From: Flavobacterium pectinovorum
GTDB lineage: Bacteria > Bacteroidota > Bacteroidia > Flavobacteriales > Flavobacteriaceae
Direction: 5' to 3'
Length of the DNA stretch: 64,000 bases
Assembly (NCBI RefSeq): GCF_900142715.1
Contig: NZ_FRBX01000001.1
Location: 744,001-808,000 of the forward strand
Part shown: positions 44,398-52,545 of the stretch, piece by piece
How the letters are laid out: every line of letters begins with the position of its first letter
Numbering within the stretch: the stretch's first letter is position 1
Position numbers and translations under genes: made by a program
Notes under the pieces: model-generated
Told to the model about the DNA's origin: nothing
What the model saw: the letters and a program-made list of their open reading frames with translations, nothing else
Databases searched by the model: none

Positions 44398-44442
44398 AAA
44401 ATGTTATAAAATATTCAAATATAGAATATTTTATAACATTTT
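44398..44442 (-). terminator. long perfect hairpin ending the prmA-clpS unit
   Basis: Inverted repeat with 19-bp perfect arms (44398-44416 and 44424-44442) and a 7-base loop, entirely AT-rich apart from two G:C pairs. Read on the minus strand it ends in a run of T residues 5 bases before the sterol-desaturase ATG. It therefore follows clpS by 15 bases and also forms the leader of the next gene. Confidence 0.7.
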
Positions 44443-44457
44443 TTAAATTATTCACAA

Positions 44458-44733
44458 TTAAACAATCTCTGCGCTAAGTCCTGCTTCTAAAAGCTGTGTA
44501 CATTGAGGTTTAAGTTTGTCCATCGGACCTGTTTTTACGGTGCATTTTCCGTTGTAATGTACAATTAAAGAACATTGTTCTGCTTGCTCAGGTGTATGAT
44601 TACAAACGCGCATTAAAGTATCGATAACATGATCAAAAGTATTTACATCGTCATTATAAACAATGATCTCGTTATTAAAACCTGTCGCTTCTTTCTCGCG
44701 AACTCTTTCTCTTACTTTTTCTTTAGTACTCAT
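44458..44733 (-). CDS. clpS: ATP-dependent Clp protease adaptor ClpS
   Basis: A 91-residue N-end-rule adaptor delivering substrates to ClpAP/ClpCP in the cytosol. The conserved segment is IIVYNDDVNTFDHVIDTLMR (substrate pocket Asn-Asp-Asp), followed by the HTPEQAEQCSLIVHYNGKC segment that includes the Val/His contact region. The length agrees with the family. It lies 35 bases after prmA on the minus strand, in what I recall as a conserved tpiA-prmA-clpS order in Bacteroidota, and ends at the long hairpin at 44398-44442. Confidence 0.95.
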   Translation of the reverse strand: MSTKEKVRERVREKEATGFNNEIIVYNDDVNTFDHVIDTLMRVCNHTPEQAEQCSLIVHYNGKCTVKTGPMDKLKPQCTQLLEAGLSAEIV

Positions 44734-44768
44734 GTTTTTTAGGTTTTTGTACTGTTTGTAATTACTAT

Positions 44769-45602
44769 CTAATTTACGTATTTTAATGAAACCCAGTTGT
44801 TTCTTTGAAATTTTTTAACATAAGTCAAACCTTTCTCCGTGCAGGAAGCATCAATAAACGGAATATCTTCTTCATAAAAACCGCTAAAAAGTATAATTCC
44901 TTTTGGGTTTAAAGAATTAACATAACTTTGCATATCGTTTAGCAAAATATTACGGTTGATGTTGGCAATAATTAAATCGTATTTTTTTCCGGCTAATAAA
45001 GCGGCGTCACCTTCATAAACGGTAATGTGTTTGCAGTTATTGCGTTCAGCATTTTCGATAGAATTCAAATAACACCAGTTGTCAATATCAATAGCATCAA
45101 TTGGCTGAGCACCTTTCATTTCTGCCAAAATCGCTAAAATTGCAGTTCCGCAGCCCATGTCTAACGTTTTTAAACCTTCAACATCCATTTCTAATAAATG
45201 CTGAATCATCATATGTGTTGTTTCATGATGACCGGTTCCAAAACTCATTTTAGGTTCGATTACAATATCAAATTCAGCATCGGTTTTTTCATGAAAAGGA
45301 GCGCGTACGTGGCATTTTCCGTCAACATCAATCGCTTCAAAGTTCTTTTCCCATTCCTCGTTCCAGTTTACCTGATCGATTTCTTCAACGGTATATTCAA
45401 TTTTAAATTCTTCAGATTCTAAAATATAAATGTCATCCAGAATATTCTCATCCCACAAATCTTTCTTCACATAAGCCGAAATTCCGGTTTCTGTTTCTGT
45501 AAAAGTTTCAAATGCTTTTTCGCCTAATTCAGCAATTAAAATTTCTGATCCGGGTTCTTTCGGTTCAATCGTAAAATGATATCCTAAATATATATTCGAC
45601 AT
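44769..45602 (-). CDS. prmA: ribosomal protein L11 methyltransferase
   Basis: S-adenosylmethionine-dependent methyltransferase acting on ribosomal protein L11, cytosolic, 277 residues. The N-terminal substrate-recognition domain is acidic. The methyltransferase core shows the PrmA motif FGTGHHETTHMM and the SAM site LDMGCGTAILAILAEMKG, then DIDNWCYLNSIENAERN and the NINRNILL (NPPY-like) motif. The start ATG at 45602 is followed upstream by only 111 bases to the divergent plus-strand gene at 45714. It is normally next to tpiA; here a two-gene block on the other strand lies between them. Confidence 0.96.
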   Translation of the reverse strand: MSNIYLGYHFTIEPKEPGSEILIAELGEKAFETFTETETGISAYVKKDLWDENILDDIYILESEEFKIEYTVEEIDQVNWNEEWEKNFEAIDVDGKCHVRAPFHEKTDAEFDIVIEPKMSFGTGHHETTHMMIQHLLEMDVEGLKTLDMGCGTAILAILAEMKGAQPIDAIDIDNWCYLNSIENAERNNCKHITVYEGDAALLAGKKYDLIIANINRNILLNDMQSYVNSLNPKGIILFSGFYEEDIPFIDASCTEKGLTYVKKFQRNNWVSLKYVN

Positions 45603-45713
45603 AAATAATTTTTTTGCAAAGGTAAGAATCCAAAGTTGAAGTTCTTTAAAAATAAATCATATTCTCAAGAAGATTAATGTTAATTTTGATTCAAATTTCT
45701 ACTGATTTAATTT

Positions 45714-46850
45714 ATGAAGAATACCATCTATATTTTACTCTTTGCGGTTTTAAACGGCGCTTCGTGTGAGAACGACCACGAAGTAATCCGATCTTTTTGT
45801 TATTGGAAAACTGATTTAAATTTTCAGAAAGAAGATGATTCTTTAATGAGAGAATTGGATGTAAAACACCTATATGTTCGCTTTTTTGACGTAGATTGGA
45901 ATCCGTATGCAAAAGAACCTTTACCGGTGGCAACCATTGGAAATGTCAGTTTAAACGAAAGCAATCCTGATATTACACCAAGTGTCTTTATTACCAATGA
46001 AGTTGTTTTACAATCGACTAAAAAGCAATTGGATAGTTTGGTGGTTAGAATTGCACAACGCGTTAATCAAATTGGTGTAAAAATGAACGAAACAAAAGCA
46101 GATGTAATCGCCAATGCAATTGTTTACCCCAAAGATTATTACAAACAAAAAGACTATAAACGAATCAATTACGATTCAATAAAAGCGTTAGAATTAGCGA
46201 AATTAAAAGTTGATTTTAAGGAAATTCTAATTGATTGCGATTGGTCTGAAAAATCTAAAGACAATTATTTTTATTTATTAAAACAAATCAAAAAAGAATT
46301 TCCAACAGCGCAAATATCTGCTACAATCAGGCTTTGGCAATATAAATTTGCTTCAAAAGCCGGAATTCCGCCAGTAGATAAAGGTTTATTGATGTGTTAT
46401 AATTTGACAAAACCAGATGATTTTAAAACTAAAAATTCGATAGGAACAAGTAATGAATTAGCACAATATATTACACACGGCGAATATAAACTCAAACTCG
46501 ATATTGCGTTGCCGTTATATAGTTGGGCAGTTGTTTTTAGAGGGAATCAGTTTAAAGGAATTTTATCAGATTATGATCAGTTACTGAAAGATTCGATAAA
46601 ATTGAAGAAATCAACTGAATCTAAATATGTTTTAGAAGATGATGTTTTGGTTGGGCAAACTTATTTGCGAAACGGAGACGAGATTAGAATCGAGAAAATT
46701 TCTGAAGAAGAATTAGACAAAATGATTTCGATTATAAAAGATAAAATCAAGATTGATAATCAAACCAAAGTGACGTTTTTTTCTTTTGATAAAAAATACA
46801 TCAACGATTATGGAACCCAAAATATATCCAGCTATTATGCGCGTTTTTAG
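45714..46850 (+). CDS. exported protein of unknown function, TIM-barrel-like
   Basis: A 378-residue protein with an N-terminal hydrophobic segment ending in a Cys (LNGASCENDHE), so probably a lipoprotein. Sequence features such as EILIDCDWSEKSKDNYFYLL, ISATIRLWQYKFASKAG, GLLMCYNLT and LDIALPLYSWAVVF alternate predicted strands and helices in the manner of a (beta/alpha)8 barrel, and recall the GH18-like DUF3142 architecture. No confident catalytic signature such as DxxDxDxE is present, however. I do not recognise it as a characterised protein. Its last 14 bases overlap the next gene, so the two form a translational pair. Confidence 0.72.
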   Translation: MKNTIYILLFAVLNGASCENDHEVIRSFCYWKTDLNFQKEDDSLMRELDVKHLYVRFFDVDWNPYAKEPLPVATIGNVSLNESNPDITPSVFITNEVVLQSTKKQLDSLVVRIAQRVNQIGVKMNETKADVIANAIVYPKDYYKQKDYKRINYDSIKALELAKLKVDFKEILIDCDWSEKSKDNYFYLLKQIKKEFPTAQISATIRLWQYKFASKAGIPPVDKGLLMCYNLTKPDDFKTKNSIGTSNELAQYITHGEYKLKLDIALPLYSWAVVFRGNQFKGILSDYDQLLKDSIKLKKSTESKYVLEDDVLVGQTYLRNGDEIRIEKISEEELDKMISIIKDKIKIDNQTKVTFFSFDKKYINDYGTQNISSYYARF

Positions 46851-49149
46851 TAGTTTACTTTTCTTTTTAAGCCTGCAGGTTTCATTTGCCTGCGGATGGA
46901 GTGTTTCGCCGGAAACCAGCAGATTGGTATTGTTTAAAGCACAACGAGAAGGTTTTTTTAAACTAACCCCGTTTTATTATTCTGCAGATTATTACTATTC
47001 AACCAATACAGTTTCGGGCGTAGATCAGGAACTGAATTGTTTAGAATGGCAGAAGAAATTAGGAAATAAAATTAACCCAAAAGATGTTCACACCATTTTG
47101 TACGAAACAGATGCTGAACAATTTGAAAATGCTTTTGAATCTAAATCATTAAAAAAAGCGTTCGAAAAAAACACTTTTATTGAAGCTTTATTGTTGCCAA
47201 AAAACAAAGTCTTTTTAAACTATATTTTATTTGCTAAAAAACTTGAATATAACAGTAATATCGATGTAAAATGGGAATCCTGGGAACAAGTCGGTTACAA
47301 TAGCAAAGATCATAAATTAGCAGATTTAGAAGATTTCGAAAAGAAAATTAAAACTGCAAAAGATCCCTTTTTAAAACAGCGTTATGCTTTTTTAATTCTC
47401 AGATATAGTTTTTACGCTCAGGATAAAAATGAAGTTATTCGCTTATACGATACTTATTTTGCAGAAAATAAAAATACAATTCTTCAACCTTGGGCTTTGT
47501 ATTATAAAGCCTTATGCATTGATGATTTGCCTTTGCAGAATTATTTATTGAGTAAAGTTTTTGCTACTTGCGAAGAAAAATCATTTGCTGTTTTACAGCA
47601 TTATAATTGGAAATTAACTGCCGAAACTTTGGCTTTGGTCCAAAATAATGAAGAACGAAGTGTGATTCTGTCAATTGAAAGTTTTCGTAATCCGGCTCCC
47701 GATTTAAAAACAATCAAAGAAGTTTACGAATTGAGCCCGAATAGTTTGAATTTAAGTTTTTTAATTGGAAGAGAAATAAATAAACTCGAAGACTGGATTT
47801 TTACACCGCAATATACCACAAACGGAAGTCCATCGGTTGTGTTTGAAGGAACTGATTGGTACGGAGATTACGTCAATGCTAAAAATGAAAATTTCAATAA
47901 AGACATTCTGTATTTAAGAGAGTTAGAATATTTTCTGATTGCTATTCGGGAACAAACTTCCGGTGAACAAAAAGAGTATATAACCGCTGCAATTGCACAG
48001 CTTTGTTTTATGGATGATGATATCGAGTTGGGGAAAAAATATACCAATATGATTTCTGATAAAGCCAATCTATCGATACAAATGCAGAAAAATATTCAGT
48101 TAGCATTAGTTTCCTTAAAACAAGATGATTTGAAAAACGAAACAGTGCAAAATCAGCTTTTTAAATACTTTGATTCTGTTGAAAATTTAATTGAAACGGA
48201 TAACGGATTGTTCAAAAACTTATACAGTTTATATAGAATAGCAAGCGGTGAATTCTATAAAAAAAATGATCGCGTTACAGCAGGTTTATTAATGATGAAA
48301 TCGGATCTTAAGAATGAAGGAGAATATTCAGGATATTATAATACTCCTTATTTCTATAACTACATTGGTTATTTTGAACGAACTGCAACCGTTGAAGACG
48401 TTGATAAATTGATTGCACTACAACAAAAAGAAGATAAAACCCCATTTGAAAAATACATTTGCTCAGGAACAATTGCGCCAAATATTGATTATTACAAAGA
48501 TCTAAAAGGAACAATTGCTTTCAGAAACAATGATTTAGAATTGGCTTATGAAACCTTTTCAAGTATGCCTAAAGATTTTTGGGAAAAGAATTATTCCTTT
48601 ACAGATTTTCTAAATGAAAACCCTTTTACCCCCAAAATTCTGCAAAAACAAGAAGAACGAAAATTTGATTACCGTTTTAATAAAGCCGAATTTATTGCAA
48701 AATTAATTCAGTTGAAAAAGCAAAACACAGCGTCGGGCAATCTGCAATTGGCAAATGCTTATTTTAATGTTTCTTATTTAGGAAATTCCTGGATGATGGT
48801 TGCTTATGATTGGACATCTGGCGAATCCTATGTTGATTATGTTTATGGAGATAATTCTGAAAAAGAAAAAACATACCAAAAAGGCAATTATTACAGTTTA
48901 ACAATGGCAAAAATGTATTATGAAAAAGCCTTAAAAATGTCTAAAAATAAAAATGAAAAAGCTCTGGCCAGTTTAATGATTTTTGAATGTAACTATTACA
49001 ATCATTATGCTAATATTATTTCTGCCGAAGAAGAAGAAAAAAATCCATTTAAAGCAGGGAAGGAGCTTGTAGATTTTTATTCGCTTTATAAAACAACACC
49101 AACTTTTAAAAAGTACAATTGTCCGTTGTTGCAATCATTTATAAACTAA
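46837..49149 (+). CDS. large exported protein of unknown function
   Basis: About 770 residues. The frame is open from 46786, but the ATG at 46837 starts a normal signal peptide (RVFSSLLFFLSLQVSFA) and overlaps the upstream gene by 14 bases, so it is chosen; an ATG at 46810 is less likely. The mature protein begins CGWSVSPETSRLVLF, where the Cys could be lipidated though the lipobox is poor. The remainder is helix-rich with repeated aromatic/Leu patterns resembling TPR-like units (AKMYYEKALKMSKNKNEKA near the end). No catalytic motif seen. It ends at a strong bidirectional terminator. It probably acts with the protein encoded upstream. Confidence 0.75.
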   Translation: MRVFSSLLFFLSLQVSFACGWSVSPETSRLVLFKAQREGFFKLTPFYYSADYYYSTNTVSGVDQELNCLEWQKKLGNKINPKDVHTILYETDAEQFENAFESKSLKKAFEKNTFIEALLLPKNKVFLNYILFAKKLEYNSNIDVKWESWEQVGYNSKDHKLADLEDFEKKIKTAKDPFLKQRYAFLILRYSFYAQDKNEVIRLYDTYFAENKNTILQPWALYYKALCIDDLPLQNYLLSKVFATCEEKSFAVLQHYNWKLTAETLALVQNNEERSVILSIESFRNPAPDLKTIKEVYELSPNSLNLSFLIGREINKLEDWIFTPQYTTNGSPSVVFEGTDWYGDYVNAKNENFNKDILYLRELEYFLIAIREQTSGEQKEYITAAIAQLCFMDDDIELGKKYTNMISDKANLSIQMQKNIQLALVSLKQDDLKNETVQNQLFKYFDSVENLIETDNGLFKNLYSLYRIASGEFYKKNDRVTAGLLMMKSDLKNEGEYSGYYNTPYFYNYIGYFERTATVEDVDKLIALQQKEDKTPFEKYICSGTIAPNIDYYKDLKGTIAFRNNDLELAYETFSSMPKDFWEKNYSFTDFLNENPFTPKILQKQEERKFDYRFNKAEFIAKLIQLKKQNTASGNLQLANAYFNVSYLGNSWMMVAYDWTSGESYVDYVYGDNSEKEKTYQKGNYYSLTMAKMYYEKALKMSKNKNEKALASLMIFECNYYNHYANIISAEEEEKNPFKAGKELVDFYSLYKTTPTFKKYNCPLLQSFIN

Positions 49150-49211
49150 TTTTTTTTACCATATAAGTGATATAATTTAGAGATTCCAATTTTTAAATTC
49201 CAAATTCCAAT

Positions 49212-49247
49212 AAAAAAACTCCATTGCGAAGCAAATGGAGTTTTTTT
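49212..49247. terminator. bidirectional terminator between 46837 gene and tpiA
   Basis: Perfect 14-bp arms (49212-49225 and 49234-49247), AAAAAAACTCCATT type, with an 8-base loop. A run of A on one side and T on the other lets it serve both convergent genes. Confidence 0.9.
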
Positions 49248-49248
49248 T

Positions 49249-49347
49249 ATCTAAAATCTAAAATCTAAAATCTAAAATCTAAAATCTAAAATCTAAAATC
49301 TAAAATCTAAAATCTAAAATCTAAAATCTAAAATCTAAAATCTAAAA
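49249..49347. repeat. heptanucleotide tandem repeat, 14 copies
   Basis: ATCTAAA repeated without a single interruption for 99 bases (just over 14 units), from the terminator to the base before the tpiA stop codon. It may be a slippage-prone microsatellite. It lies outside any reading frame. Confidence 0.97.
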
Positions 49348-50100
49348 TTAGATAGCCGTTACAATCGCTAAAAAGTCATCAGCTTTTAAAGCTGCACCTC
49401 CAATTAAACCACCATCTACGTCTGGTTTACCGAAGATTTCTTTAGCGTTATCCGGTTTCACAGAACCACCGTATAAAATAGAAACTTCATCAGCGATATC
49501 AGCTCCAAAAGCTTTACGGATTGTTTCTCTGATAAATTCGTGCATTTCCTGCGCTTGTTCAGGAGAAGCAGTTTCTCCGGTTCCAATTGCCCAAACTGGC
49601 TCATAAGCTAAAACAACTTTAGACCAAGATTCTTTTGCAATATGAAAAATTCCGTCACGCAATTGGTTTTCAACAATGTTGAAGTGATTTCCAGATTGAC
49701 GATCTTTTAGTTCTTCACCAAAACAGAAAATTACAGTCATATCATGTTTCAAAGCTGTATCAACTTTGCTTGCGATCAATGCATCTGTTTCGTGAAAAAT
49801 AGCACGACGCTCAGAGTGACCAAGAATTACAGTGTTTACACCAATACTAGTTAGCATGTCTGCAGAAATTTCTCCTGTAAAAGCTCCGCCTTCCGCTTGG
49901 TGAACGTTTTGTGCAGCAACACCAATAGTTGTGTTTTTTACTTTAGCAGCAGCAGCTTGTAAATTTACAAATGTAGGTGCAACAATTACTTGCGCAGTTG
50001 TTTGTGCTGGTATTTTTGTAATTAATTCACTTAATAATTCTTCAGTTTGTCCTGCGTTTTTATGCATTTTCCAGTTTCCTGCAACAATCTTTTTTCTCAT
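49348..50100 (-). CDS. tpiA: triose-phosphate isomerase
   Basis: Interconverts dihydroxyacetone phosphate and glyceraldehyde-3-phosphate, cytosol; 250 residues. Motifs appear in order: MRKKIVAGNWKMHKN (Asn-Lys active site), VILGHSERRAIFHE (His), VVLAYEPVWAIGTGETASPEQ (catalytic Glu and flexible loop 6) and SILYGGSVKPDNA, with GLIGGAAL at the end. All catalytic residues are intact. It follows a TlpA-like gene by 81 bases on the minus strand. Its stop codon is directly followed by the 14-copy heptanucleotide repeat and a shared terminator. Confidence 0.98.
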   Translation of the reverse strand: MRKKIVAGNWKMHKNAGQTEELLSELITKIPAQTTAQVIVAPTFVNLQAAAAKVKNTTIGVAAQNVHQAEGGAFTGEISADMLTSIGVNTVILGHSERRAIFHETDALIASKVDTALKHDMTVIFCFGEELKDRQSGNHFNIVENQLRDGIFHIAKESWSKVVLAYEPVWAIGTGETASPEQAQEMHEFIRETIRKAFGADIADEVSILYGGSVKPDNAKEIFGKPDVDGGLIGGAALKADDFLAIVTAI

Positions 50101-50181
50101 TTTGGTAGTTTTTATTATTCTTTTTTTTGTTTTTTATTCTTATATTAAATTGAATCCAGCATTGACATTACCATTCAAATT

Positions 50182-50676
50182 TTATTTTAAACCTTTTAAA
50201 GTTTCATTGATTTTATCAAAATCAGTTTCTATGGCGCGGTATAATACAATTTTACCAGTTTTGTCAACGACAATGTATCTAGGAATCCAATCAAGATCAA
50301 TTGCTTTTCCAAAAACACCTTTCATACCGTCGTTCATCATAAAGTGATCGCCTTTTAATTCGTGTTTTTCAATTCCGGCTTTCCATTTGTCAGCCGTTTT
50401 ATCTGCCGAAAGGAATAAGTAAGAAACATCAGGATTATTCGCCTGAAGTTCTTTTAATTTAGGCATTGCTTTTACGCAATCACCACACCAGGAAGCCCAA
50501 ACTTCGATAACCAAAGTTTTTCCTTTGTATTTTTTAAGAATGTTCTTGAAAGAAGTCTGACCTCCGTCAAGAGTTAATAATTTTTCAGACAAAGCCTCTT
50601 TTGAAAAACTTGTTTTCTGAGCTTGTGAACATGAAAAAGTAATAAATGCAATAACAATTAGCGCTATTTGTTTCAT
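50182..50676 (-). CDS. TlpA-like thioredoxin-fold lipoprotein
   Basis: A 164-residue exported thiol-disulfide protein. The N-terminal lipoprotein signal ends in FITFSCSQAQ. The thioredoxin fold carries the redox motif in VWASWCGDCVKAMPKLK (WCxxC as WCGDC), and the cis-Pro-like segment is in LDWIPRYIVVDK. This resembles TlpA/ResA proteins that reduce disulfides during cytochrome c maturation or in membrane-protein quality control; the partner is unknown. It lies in the tpiA cluster, just upstream of tpiA on the minus strand. The 401-base gap on its upstream side holds no gene. Confidence 0.88.
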   Translation of the reverse strand: MKQIALIVIAFITFSCSQAQKTSFSKEALSEKLLTLDGGQTSFKNILKKYKGKTLVIEVWASWCGDCVKAMPKLKELQANNPDVSYLFLSADKTADKWKAGIEKHELKGDHFMMNDGMKGVFGKAIDLDWIPRYIVVDKTGKIVLYRAIETDFDKINETLKGLK

Positions 50677-51077
50677 ATTAAAATAATATTTGTAATGTAC
50701 TTTAAATTGCTTTTCAGGAAATGAATCTGCAAATTCAAATCAGAGCAATTTCATAAATTAAGGTTCCGAACAAAGTTAAACAAACAAATCGAATGCCAAA
50801 TGGAGATTAACAAAATTTGAAGACTCGTTTATTTTATCACAAAACGGGAAATTTCGGTTAAAAAAAGCGCTTTGAAATCGTAATAGTTCACTTGAAAAAC
50901 TTGAAATTATATTATATTCCGGAAAATGTTTTCTAAAGAAAATGAGAAAAAAGATATTTTTAATGAAAGAAGGTTTTTTTTGGAGCCAAAAAACGTCAGA
51001 TTAAAGCAAAAAAAAGACTTCAATAAAATTTTCTAATTTAGAATTTACCGAAGTCTTTTAAATATGATTTTTAGAAT
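50677..51077. other. intergenic region without recognisable gene
   Basis: AT-rich spacer of 401 bases between two minus-strand genes. Only very short open frames occur (about 20 codons at most). Apart from the hairpin at 51012-51059 nothing was identified; the promoter of the TlpA-like gene must lie in the left part. Confidence 0.5.
51012..51059 (-). terminator. terminator of the small hydrolase gene
   Basis: Stem AAAAGACTTC/GAAGTCTTTT (10 bp) around a loop that holds a smaller AAATTT-type stem. On the minus strand the right side ends in TTTTTTT. It lies 18 bases after the stop codon at 51078. Confidence 0.75.
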
Positions 51078-51740
51078 TTAATTCAAATCATAATTGCCAT
51101 TCGCCCATTTTTTACTTGGAACAATCCATTCGTCTAAAGCTTTATATAAAAAGCCATGTTTTAGATTTGTATGTAATTTGATTTGTTTGAAATGATTTAT
51201 TTTCAATTTTGAAGTTTCTTTTCGTTTTGTAGCATCAACACCATAAATATCTGATTCTTCATAAATCGTTAAAATGTTTCCACAGAAATTAATATCCGGA
51301 ATTTGTTCGATATCGGTGTCCATAAAGCATCCAATAAAAACAAAATTTACATCTGGATTAGCTAGCAAAGTAGAAACATATTCAGCAATATAACCGCCTT
51401 TTGATGTTCCGATAACAGTAATTTTATTTGGAGAAACACCTTTTTTAAGAAGTTTTTTAATTTGTTTTACTGTTTTTTCAGCATAGTCATACGCATTAGT
51501 ATTTTTCTTTCTTTTTTCGCTGATAACAATAAAATTATCTTTTTTAAATGAATCTATAATCTCGTTATACTCTGCTTTTCCATATTCAGGATGGGCAACA
51601 CTTAAATCGTTTTCTTCTACAAATTTATTATGAAAGAAGAAGATGTAGCGTTGATCTTTGTTTGCGATCTGAGATTGGCTAACAGCAATAAAGCTTGATA
51701 AAATTGCTAGTAGAAGAAACGGTAATTTTTGTAATTTCAT
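51078..51740 (-). CDS. secreted alpha/beta-hydrolase
   Basis: A 220-residue exported hydrolase. The longest frame starts at 51773, but the ATG at 51740 begins a standard signal peptide (KLQKLPFLLLAILSSFIAVSQ), so that start is used. The nucleophile elbow is ITVIGTSKGGYIAEYVS, with Ser in GTSKGG. The catalytic acid may lie in EESDIYGVD and the His in LKHGFLYKALDEW. Substrate unknown; similar small hydrolases are scattered in Flavobacterium genomes. It sits in an accessory stretch inside the housekeeping cluster. Its upstream neighbour is the 50-residue gene, with a minus-strand terminator between them. Confidence 0.8.
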   Translation of the reverse strand: MKLQKLPFLLLAILSSFIAVSQSQIANKDQRYIFFFHNKFVEENDLSVAHPEYGKAEYNEIIDSFKKDNFIVISEKRKKNTNAYDYAEKTVKQIKKLLKKGVSPNKITVIGTSKGGYIAEYVSTLLANPDVNFVFIGCFMDTDIEQIPDINFCGNILTIYEESDIYGVDATKRKETSKLKINHFKQIKLHTNLKHGFLYKALDEWIVPSKKWANGNYDLN

Positions 51741-51765
51741 AAAACTTAATTGTTTTTTATAAAAA

Positions 51766-51789
51766 AAGCCCAATTTTTAAAAGGACTTT
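51766..51789 (-). terminator. terminator after the 50-residue gene
   Basis: Minus-strand stem AAGTCC/GGGCTT (one wobble pair) with an AT-rich loop, followed by TTTTTTTAT. It lies about 25 bases after the stop codon at 51815. Confidence 0.6.
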
Positions 51790-51814
51790 ATAGTGTAGTA
51801 TTAGTTTATAAAAG

Positions 51815-51967
51815 TTAAAAATTCAAATTAAAGGTGAGTTTATTTACTTCTTCTTGTTTATTTGATTGTATAATTTTTAAATCGTCCAATTTTTTATCAA
51901 TTTTTACTTTAGAATTTATAGGAGTATTTTTGTTTTCAGTTAAAACTTTCTTTACTGTAGTTTTCAT
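51815..51967 (-). CDS. 50-residue protein translationally coupled to 51964-52437
   Basis: Small gene starting with ATG at 51967, sharing four bases (ATGA) with the stop codon of the upstream gene. The peptide begins MKTTVKKVLTENKNTPINS, has a charged helical middle (KIDKKLDDLKIIQSNKQEE) and ends NKLTFNLNF. It lacks a signal peptide or membrane segment. The ATGA overlap, continuous frame and following terminator make a real gene likely. It resembles small partners of toxin-antitoxin or other two-gene modules, but I recognise no family. Confidence 0.7.
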   Translation of the reverse strand: MKTTVKKVLTENKNTPINSKVKIDKKLDDLKIIQSNKQEEVNKLTFNLNF

Positions 51968-52437
51968 AATTCTTTTCTTTTTATAATAAAACCAAAAAAA
52001 TCACCATTTGATTTGAAAGGTACGCTGTTAACGTTTCCAAACTCATTCTTTATTGATCCAAAGATAATAAAAGTTTCGGACAATTCTTCTAAATTAATTG
52101 AAAGTGCCCTTCTGTATAAACGTGTTCTAGCGAGTGTACTGCCTTTAAAAAAGACCATCTTTTTAGGATATTTTTCTGTAAAAATATAAACTGAGCTGGC
52201 AACTGTTGCTAAAATTTTATTTCGGTCTCCATTATTTGTAATTATTGAATCATCTAAAATATATCTTTTATGAACTTCATCATATATCAAATCTCCGAAT
52301 GCCAGATTATAAATTTCTTTAGATTGAGTTGCATTAAAGATTATGACTTTCGTTATTTCTCCATTAGGACCAATGCTTTTAAATTCAAAAATAGTTGTTT
52401 CAGTATTTCGATAAAGTTCATATTTTAAATGTTTCAT
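51964..52437 (-). CDS. DUF6934-like protein of unknown function
   Basis: A 157-residue cytosolic protein. It begins MKHLKYELYRNTETTIFEF, has a beta-rich first half, then DRNKILATVASSVYIFTEKYPKKMVFFKGS and an Arg-rich segment TLARTRLYRRALSINLEEL, ending in FKSNGDFFGFIIKRKEL. From memory this matches the Bacteroidota family now called DUF6934; I cannot confirm this without a search. The stop overlaps the start of a 50-residue gene (ATGA). The compact two-gene arrangement, short length and mobile-looking distribution of such genes suggest a toxin-antitoxin-like or defence-like module, but no catalytic residues can be named. Confidence 0.78.
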   Translation of the reverse strand: MKHLKYELYRNTETTIFEFKSIGPNGEITKVIIFNATQSKEIYNLAFGDLIYDEVHKRYILDDSIITNNGDRNKILATVASSVYIFTEKYPKKMVFFKGSTLARTRLYRRALSINLEELSETFIIFGSIKNEFGNVNSVPFKSNGDFFGFIIKRKEL

Positions 52438-52478
52438 TATTTTAATTTAAATCTACAAAAATATAAAAAATAAGTAAA

Positions 52479-52509
52479 AAAAAAGCTACAAAATAATTGT
52501 AGCTTTTTT
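52479..52509. terminator. terminator after the BT_3928-family gene
   Basis: Perfect 12-bp stem AAAAAAGCTACA/TGTAGCTTTTTT with an AAATAAT loop; runs of A/T on both sides. It lies 36 bases after the stop codon at 52546 on the minus strand and separates that gene from the DUF6934-like unit. Confidence 0.88.
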
Positions 52510-52545
52510 GAATTATATGTTTTATTAGATACTATATCGAGAGTC

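Noticed and set aside
45714..46850. Assignment of the gene as a GH18 chitinase
   Set aside because: A barrel-like strand/helix pattern is visible, but the DxxDxDxE catalytic signature is absent.
49249..49347. CRISPR array
   Set aside because: A simple contiguous 7-bp tandem with no spacers; no cas genes nearby.
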